The position numbers and the translations under genes are program-made. From Arsenophonus sp046530735 (GTDB lineage: Bacteria > Pseudomonadota > Gammaproteobacteria > Enterobacterales > Enterobacteriaceae), in assembly GCA_046530735.1 (NCBI GenBank), contig JBHEQV010000065.1:1-34490 (forward strand): a DNA stretch of 34,490 nt, read 5' to 3'. The stretch's first letter is position 1. The number at the start of each line of letters is the position of its first letter. The notes under the pieces are model-generated. The model ran no database searches. It was not told the DNA's origin and saw only the letters and a list, made by a program, of their open reading frames with translations. This document shows positions 29,851 to 34,490 of the stretch, one piece after another.

Positions 29851-30959
29851 ATGAAATTAAGTCCGAATGAGAACAATGACATGAGCTATTTTAAGAAACG
29901 GTTTACTGGAAAGACGGTATCTACCGATAAAAACCTTCGACCCGGTATTGGGATTGACCAGATTGCATTACCAACCGGCCATACACGTGAACTAGGGAAT
30001 CCTACCACCTAGTTAAAACAGCAATTAAAACAAGCCGAACCGGCGTTGACTGCACATACCGTGCTCCAGAAACCACTCGGATGTGAGCGTAAGTAAAAAG
30101 GGTCTCGTTAAGCTCAGCAATGCTAATCAGAGCAGTAGTGAAACGGAAGCAGCGACTCCCAAAGCGGTGAAAATTATTAATGACAAGCTGAATGCTGTGG
30201 TCGACCATCCGTCTTCCGATTTAGATACGCTGAACAAGTTCTCGCAGGCCATCAGCAATAACTCGAAATTTCTGAAAGCATGACGCAGTTTTTAGGTGAG
30301 AAACTAGCGAAAAATGAAAATGGGGGACGACATCCTAGACAAGAATCTTTTTTTTTAAAAAACCTTGATTTGTTAGAAACGGTAAATTTGGCTAAAAATG
30401 TAGCGCCTACTTCTCCTAAAATTAATGATAAAATACTGACTAAAGATGTACAGCTAACCGCCACCGATGTTCACGCTGTTGCATCCGAAGTATTGCGTAT
30501 TGAAATCCATGTCGGCGTTCTTCTACCCTTGCCGACTGAAATAGTACCAAGAAGGTTGGTTTATTTGCAACGTAAGCCATTCGATAAGAAAAAATACCAG
30601 CTCTTGCACTCGTCTATCCCTCAGGCAAATGCCCTGATTTTCGTGGTGAATTTATTCGTGGTTTAGATCCTGGGCAAAAGTGGATAACGGACGCAAGATA
30701 TTAAGTTCGCAAGGTTATGCCTATGTAGAAAATTTTGGCAGAGTGGACTATGGATGATCAGACTGTTATTTCGTCAAATTTTCTACTAACTAAAAGGTGC
30801 TTCCTATTGTAACCGCAGAGCTTCCGTTAGCTACAATGCACGCTCTGAGGCAGATTGGAGCGGATGCAAATGGCATTTTGATTCATCTCGTGTAATAAGA
30901 ACTACTGAGGAAACCCTCCAAAGAAATGTCGCGTTTAACACATAGTCAGGACGGCCTGA
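29851..30959 (+). pseudogene. Tail fibre protein, forward allele, broken
   Basis: Tail fibres recognise host surface receptors. The frame from ATG 29851 (alternative ATG 29881, MSYFKKRFTGKTVSTDKNLR) is followed by SVSKKGLVKLSNANQSSSET and EAATPKAVKIINDKLNAV, then LNKFSQAISNN, the repeat-type motif of phage fibres. After a frameshift comes FLKNLDLLETVNLAKNVAPT and INDKILTKDVQLTATDVHAV. The C-terminal collar-type domain is VGVLLPLPTEI, GKLPDFRGEFIRG-like and ADANGIKWHFDSSRVIRTTE, ending near 30957. It contains the left crossover site, so the part after N-L-D-L-L-E is the switchable portion. Several indels and stops. Confidence 0.78.
30352..30380 (+). repeat. Left crossover site of the tail-fibre inversion segment
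   Basis: The 29-base site contains the core AAAACC-TT-GATTT, like the AAACC-nn-GGTTT core of Hin/Gin recombination sites. It encodes N-L-D-L-L-E in the fibre frame. By hand alignment, 22 of 29 bases match the reverse complement of the site at 31727-31755. Confidence 0.65.
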
Positions 30960-31204
30960 TAATGTTGAATTAGTAACAAACTAACTTCCAGGTTCTTGGC
31001 GTTTGAATCGCTGTCCTTATATAATCAGCACTGATAATTAACGATTTTCCTTCTATTTCAATATAGGTCACTAAATTAATTTTTGAGTAATACCTTTATA
31101 TTTTTTACTGTCCTGTTGCCTATAAGATAGCATGAAAAACCGGAGAAGGCAACATCACGGTATAAATCTGTCAGGGATATAGTGCTGGCGTGATGCCACA
31201 TTTC
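30960..31204. other. Gap between the convergent fibre ends
   Basis: No gene is recognised here. The two fibre reading frames converge on this stretch. In comparable inversion cassettes, small fibre-assembly genes lie between the two 3' ends, but I see none. The DNA is more AT-rich than the fibre genes. Confidence 0.4.
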
Positions 31205-31741
31205 TATCATCAATTGGTATCAAGGTGAACGCTATTCAGTTGACAGTAAGTTCCCTTTTTTGGCTGGTAGCACCGGTCTAATTTCACTTTGGTGAAAGCC
31301 TGAATATCATTGGCGGTAAAACCTGCAGCTATACATATCAATGGTATCTTCCATATCCCGACGACTGCGAATATAAATCGGGGAATGAGTACTATTAACA
31401 CTTTTCCAACTAATCAGCAATTCCCACTTTCCCCGCTACCGATTAGCCACACTTGAGATGGATGTCATTACCGTAAGGGGTTGGATAACCATTGCCGTAA
31501 GCCTCATAAAGCTAGATACCAGACGTGCCCTGATTTTTGCCACTTAATGCCGAAACCTGGTCATGGGATATCATACTAGCGTATTGACACCAATATCTAC
31601 TGAGCCATCAAAGGGTACGCCGTTAATCTTTCGCAGCGTCTGCAATGTTTTGCTTACGCCGAGTTGCCATCAAGATTAGCGCTGATTAATGTGTTAAAAA
31701 TCTATTTATTAATCTACCTATTTTCTTTTTCCAACAAACCA
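31205..31741 (-). pseudogene. Alternative tail fibre 3' end in opposite orientation
   Basis: On the minus strand, N-F-G-L-L-E at the crossover site is followed, with frame changes, by L-Q-T-L-R-K-I-N-G-V-P-F-D-G-S-V-D-I, then SALSGKNQGTSGI, LYEAYGNGYPTPYGNDIHLK and SVAGKVGIAD. It continues THSPIYIRSRRDMEDTIDM and FTANDIQAFTKV. The L-Y-E-A-Y-G-N-G-Y-P-T-P-Y-G-N segment and the I-R-S-R-R-D motif are typical of enterobacterial phage fibre tips. It lacks a start of its own, as expected for an alternate C-terminus used only after inversion. Frameshifts and stops break it. Its end is approximate. Confidence 0.72.
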
Positions 31742-31755
31742 AAGTTTTATTAAAT
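31727..31755 (-). repeat. Right crossover site of the tail-fibre inversion segment
   Basis: The minus-strand sequence has the core AAAACT-TT-GGTTT and is in inverted orientation to the left site. In the alternative fibre it encodes N-F-G-L-L-E. Just under 1.4 kb separates the two sites, and the invertase gene begins about 70 bp to the right. Confidence 0.65.
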
Positions 31756-31825
31756 CGAGAATTTAGCTAACATTTTGACAAAAACCAGTGATGCAAGGCC
31801 TACCGATGGGTAGAAAAGATCAAAA

Positions 31826-32443
31826 ATGACAAAATAGGCTATATGAGAGTATCAAAAAATGATCAAAACACTGATTTACAGTGAAAATCACTTATTTGTG
31901 TAAATTGTGAGCAGATTTTTGAGGATAAAATCAGCGAAAAAACAGATGAGAGGAGCTGGATTAAAACGCGCCCTAAATGCACTGAAATCTGCTGACACCA
32001 CCTTAGTCGTCTGGAAGCTGGATAGACTGGTCTCAGCATTAAACATTTGATTACTTTAATATCCAATCTGGAAGATGAAGGTATTCATTTTTATAGTTTT
32101 ACTGATTCTATCGACACTTCTTCGTCAGCAGGTCGTTTTTCTTTCATATGATTAGTGGCGTTAGTGCAAATAAAGCAAGAACTGATTGTTGAACGTACTC
32201 AGGCAGGTTTAGGCGCAGCGAGAAGCAGAGGACGTATTAGTAAAGTAGACCTTTTGCTCATTATCTTCTGCAAAGCAACAGCAGTCTAAAAAACTATTTA
32301 AATCCGGAAATAATAGAAAACAGCTAGCATTACTATATGGTGTTTCATTGACCAGCATCTACAAATATTGTTCAATTAATTGTACCACTCAAACAGATCA
32401 AAGTCTCTCCGATGAAAATGACAGTGTAATTTCGTTACACTGA
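31826..32443 (+). pseudogene. Serine DNA invertase (Hin/Gin/Pin family), broken
   Basis: These recombinases invert DNA between two inverted sites with the help of Fis. From ATG 31826 a one-base shift gives KIGYMRVSKNDQNTDLQ, the catalytic N-terminus with the serine in V-S-K-N-D-Q-N. Next are CEQIFEDKIS, LKRALNALKSADTTLVVWKL, D-R-L, then IKHLITLISNLEDEGIHFYS then TDSIDTSSSAGRFSFHM, and E-L-I-V-E-R-T-Q-A-G-L then AARSRGR. A C-terminal helix-turn-helix (SGNNRKQLALLYGVSLTSIY) ends at 32443. At 618 bp it is a typical length. Five or so frameshifts and several stops kill it. It lies beside the invertible fibre segment, as gin does in Mu. Confidence 0.85.
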
Positions 32444-33284
32444 TGGAAACAAAAGTAGTCTGCCATTTATCCCACGTTTTGCTTCAAATATCACACGCCG
32501 CATCAGGTATCGTTATGTCTCTCTATAGTACAAAGAGCTGCTGGCAAGAATTTGTGCGACAGGATCAACTGATCCATAAGTTGATATTTTCACCATGTTT
32601 TTAGGAAAGTTATTCCAGAATAATTATGAATGGTGAAAAATAGTTCAGCTTTGGAATGTATATCTATATAAATTACCTCTAAGTATCTTGGCAAAGAAAT
32701 AAAAATTGTCATCCTGTCCAAATTCATCAATATCTATTCGCCACCAGTTATCTTTGTGTTTCTTGCAGAATGAGGCGAAGGAGATGGGGAATTATCAATA
32801 GTTCCATATAGATAATAAATTCATCGGCAAGTATACTGTCATTCATTATTCCTAAATGTAGTTGTATCCAGCCTCATCCATCGGATTGGCATGGATCATT
32901 GTTTAAAACTCCGGATAATCATGACTAGAGGCTGGATAATAGTTTCATATAAAAAATGGGAATTGGAATCTAAATACATTCCTGTATGAGCTATTTTGGA
33001 TCTCATAAAAATTCAGTCAGTCTTACCCTTATTTATTTTAGGAGAACGATGATAAATCGGTTCAGATAAACAAGCGGTGCAACATGTAAGTTGTGTTTTG
33101 TCTTCATGATTTTATCTAGTTTATCCTTTCTAGTAGATTTCTTTCAAATCATCTGACTAAATTTATAAAAAATTAACATATCGCAGAGTATAAAACAGTA
33201 TTAAGATCATGAACATGCCAGTAGCAGAGTAACTGAGCTGGTAATACCTAGTTAGCTATATTCTATCACAGAAGGATAATTATA
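32444..33284 (-). pseudogene. Low-GC stretch with an unidentified minus-strand remnant
   Basis: The best coding-like fragments are on the minus strand at about 32990-32640. They read HANPMDEAGYNY, then SFASFCKKHKDNWWRIDIDE and FGQDDNFYFFAKILRGNLYR. The aromatic and acidic character suggests a small soluble protein such as those encoded by cargo or immunity genes, but I do not know the family. The rest of the interval, including 33050-33284, shows no gene. GC content drops here compared with the phage genes, which may mark older cargo or host DNA. Confidence 0.3.
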
Positions 33285-33850
33285 ATGACAACAGCGCTGT
33301 TTACCGAGACCCAGATTGTGCGGATGCCGTCGCATTTTTTGTCGGGAATAGACTGGATTCTCAGTAATGTTGCAAGTTAAAACGTCAAAAAACGAAGAGT
33401 GACAGTGAAAGAGGCTAAATTTCATGGTCAATTACTGGCTCAAGATAGCCAGAAAATTCGCAGTGGGTGATGAAGTGCTGTTCAACTTTGGAAGTTAACC
33501 TTGCCAAAAGGCTGCAAGGATGGTTATGTGGACTGGCACCGCTCATCGACAGGCAACTTAAAGTTGGTATCTTTTATGCCATGTCGCGATAGAAACACGT
33601 ATTACGGTTTTGTCAGCAGCATTGACGGCGTGCTGATTAATTATGTGGTCGGCGACAAATCGCGCAATTACGCAGACACAAAACTTTCTTTAGTTTAACC
33701 GTAAGCCGGAAGAGAGCTGGAAGATTTTTCCCTTCCAGAATGGAATATTCCCGTCCTCAATAGCCAGTCTTTTGATTTGGATGATTCGCTAACCGTGGAA
33801 GGCTTTTCAGCCAGCGTCCGTTTTCAGATAATCTTGTACAATCTGTAATT
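33285..33850 (+). pseudogene. Unrecognised broken gene near the right end
   Basis: ATG 33285 is preceded by AGAAGGA at good spacing and opens with MTTALFTETQIVRMPSHFLS then GIDWILSNVAS before a stop. Further pieces are FHGQLLAQDSQKI and, in an open frame at 33501-33698, DWHRSSTGNLKLVSFMPCRD and GVLINYVVGDKSRNYADTKL. SLPEWNIPVLNSQSFDLDD then LTVEGFSASV follow near 33740-33820. It is not similar to any phage or host protein I can recall. Together with the next entry it may be one long gene. Confidence 0.35.
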
Positions 33851-33859
33851 GTTAGTGTT

Positions 33860-34310
33860 TCTGAGAAGCTGTACGCCCTGACATTGGCAGTTATGTCTGG
33901 CTTTAAAAATGGGTATCCTGATCCATCAGAAAGCATTACGTCATCAAGAGCTGTGCGTGTTGGTGTATGACTGGCGCAGTAACCGGCAAAACATCCTATG
34001 TCCTCTTTGCTCAGTGTAGTATAACTTCAAGCAATTAATATCATTTATTAGCGATTGCATAGAACGCTGGCAAAAAGTTCCCTATTGTTTGTTGGTTTGT
34101 GATTTAGGGAAGTACAGTGCGCTTAGAGAAGCAAACATTAAGACTGGCATAAAGCAAACTAGTTAGATGAAACTCTGGGCAATTTTATTTATCGGATTAA
34201 ACAGGTTTACGAAGAGCAACCTACGCCCTATTTCAATTTACCAGGTCAGGGGGTGATACCAGCAGTTTTAGTAAATCGGTAATCTTTACCACTTTAACGA
34301 ATTCCGATTC
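33860..34310 (+). pseudogene. Second unrecognised gene remnant at the right edge
   Basis: A fairly continuous frame reads LALKMGILIHQKALRHQELC, VLVYDWRSNRQNILCPLCS then, after a stop, FKQLISFISDCIERWQKVPY, CLLVCDLGKYSALREANIKT. A shifted frame follows with QLDETLGNFIYRIKQVYEEQ and PTPYFNLPGQGGDTSSFSKS. The spacing of hydrophobic strands and the conserved-looking V-Y-D-W and C-L-L-V-C-D-L suggest a Rossmann-like enzyme domain, but no family is identified. Fewer lesions than the tail genes hint at a younger or slower decay. Confidence 0.35.
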
Positions 34311-34464
34311 TTTACAAAGTAGATAGATAAATCTAAGGAATTAACTACTTTTTCGTAACGGGATTCTACTGCTGATTAACGTACAGAAAAGAAGATAAGT
34401 ATCAGGTCAGTACTAACGAAGAAGAGCTAATTTTCCGTGGTGCCATTTCAATTTTTTATTGAAA

Positions 34465-34485
34465 ATCAGGATTTCTAATCCTGAT
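34465..34485. terminator. Perfect hairpin, possible terminator
   Basis: The arms ATCAGGATT and AATCCTGAT flank TCT and are followed by GTTTG on the plus strand and preceded by GAAA. The T-run is short, so intrinsic termination is plausible but not certain. It lies at the last bases of the window after the unidentified rightward genes. Confidence 0.5.
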
Positions 34486-34490
34486 GTTTG

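Larger units (their letters stand above)
6145..32443. mobile_element. Decayed BcepMu-like transposable prophage
   Basis: A DDE transposase, MuB-type ATPase, Gam, GemA and Mor remnants run leftward. Holin, endolysin, terminase and a contractile-tail cluster run rightward, followed by a tail-fibre inversion system. Transposase, GemA, Mor and gp27/gp37-type proteins are hallmarks of Mu-type phages. The divergent arrangement fits BcepMu rather than Mu itself, as I recall it. GC content is clearly higher than in the flanking host DNA. The left end is placed at 6145, where metK homology stops and the sequence begins TGAAAG. The right end was not found: 32443 is only the end of the last recognisable phage gene, and the element may continue past the window. 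Almost every gene is broken and the head module is missing, so it cannot form virions. Confidence 0.85.

Noticed and set aside
19778..30959. Tail cluster as an antifeeding-prophage or extracellular contractile injection system
   Set aside because: Sheath, tube and baseplate genes alone would allow it. However, terminase, endolysin, transposase, Gam and Mor remnants in the same block, and a P2/Mu-type gene order, fit a phage.
33239..33248. GGTAATAC as the right-hand copy of the prophage target duplication
   Set aside because: It resembles the metK junction, but it is not preceded by CA and the sequence after it is not metK.
1..34490. CRISPR arrays, tRNA or rRNA genes
   Set aside because: No regularly spaced repeats and no recognisable tRNA or rRNA segments were seen on either strand.

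Overview
The window looks like an eroding chromosome of an enterobacterial, probably insect-associated, symbiont. The left 6.1 kb is AT-rich and keeps the Enterobacterales gene order coaBC-dut-slmA, all on the minus strand. Only dut is intact. coaBC and slmA can be read only by stitching together frames broken by stops and indels. An IS481-type transposase relic follows, then about 1.7 kb I could not identify, then the 3' part of metK. The mixture of one clean gene, many recognisable pseudogenes and long silent tracts is typical of a recently host-restricted bacterium. Naming it Sodalis-like is a guess.

From about 6145 to at least 32443 the DNA is visibly GC-richer. It is one badly decayed transposable (Mu-type) prophage with the layout I associate with Burkholderia phage BcepMu: early genes run leftward and late genes rightward from a shared control region. 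Leftward from about 13.5 kb come DDE transposase A, a small helix-turn-helix protein, ATPase B, two short intact ORFs, Gam, a LysE-like exporter remnant, GemA, Mor and a membrane protein remnant. Its left end appears to cut metK: homology to metK stops abruptly and the next two bases are TG, the usual terminal dinucleotide of Mu-type phages. No right end was found.

Rightward from about 14.0 kb come a repressor remnant, a holin, a lytic transglycosylase, spanin-like fragments, small terminase (gp27/DUF3486), a stub of the large terminase, a gp37/DUF1834 gene and then a full contractile-tail set: sheath, tube, assembly chaperone, tape measure, gpU, gpX, gpD, gpV, gpW, gpJ, gpI and tail fibre. 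A Dam-type methylase lies on the minus strand within this half. Portal, protease and capsid genes are absent, so the head module was deleted at about 18.6 kb. Every late gene contains stops or frameshifts.

The tail-fibre locus is the most interesting part. A forward fibre (29851-30959), an oppositely oriented alternative fibre 3' end (31205-31741) and a serine invertase (31826-32443) form a fossil tail-fibre inversion switch. Two inverted 29-bp copies of a Hin/Gin-like crossover site sit at 30352-30380 and 31727-31755. Both lie in the fibre reading frames at the codons for N-(L/F)-(D/G)-L-L-E. A second finding is a pair of near-identical dyads upstream of the transposase, which are candidate repressor operators.

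The last 2 kb is lower in GC and holds unrecognised broken genes and a perfect hairpin at the very end. Pseudogene boundaries are approximate, and identifications rest on remembered family sequences, not on searches.
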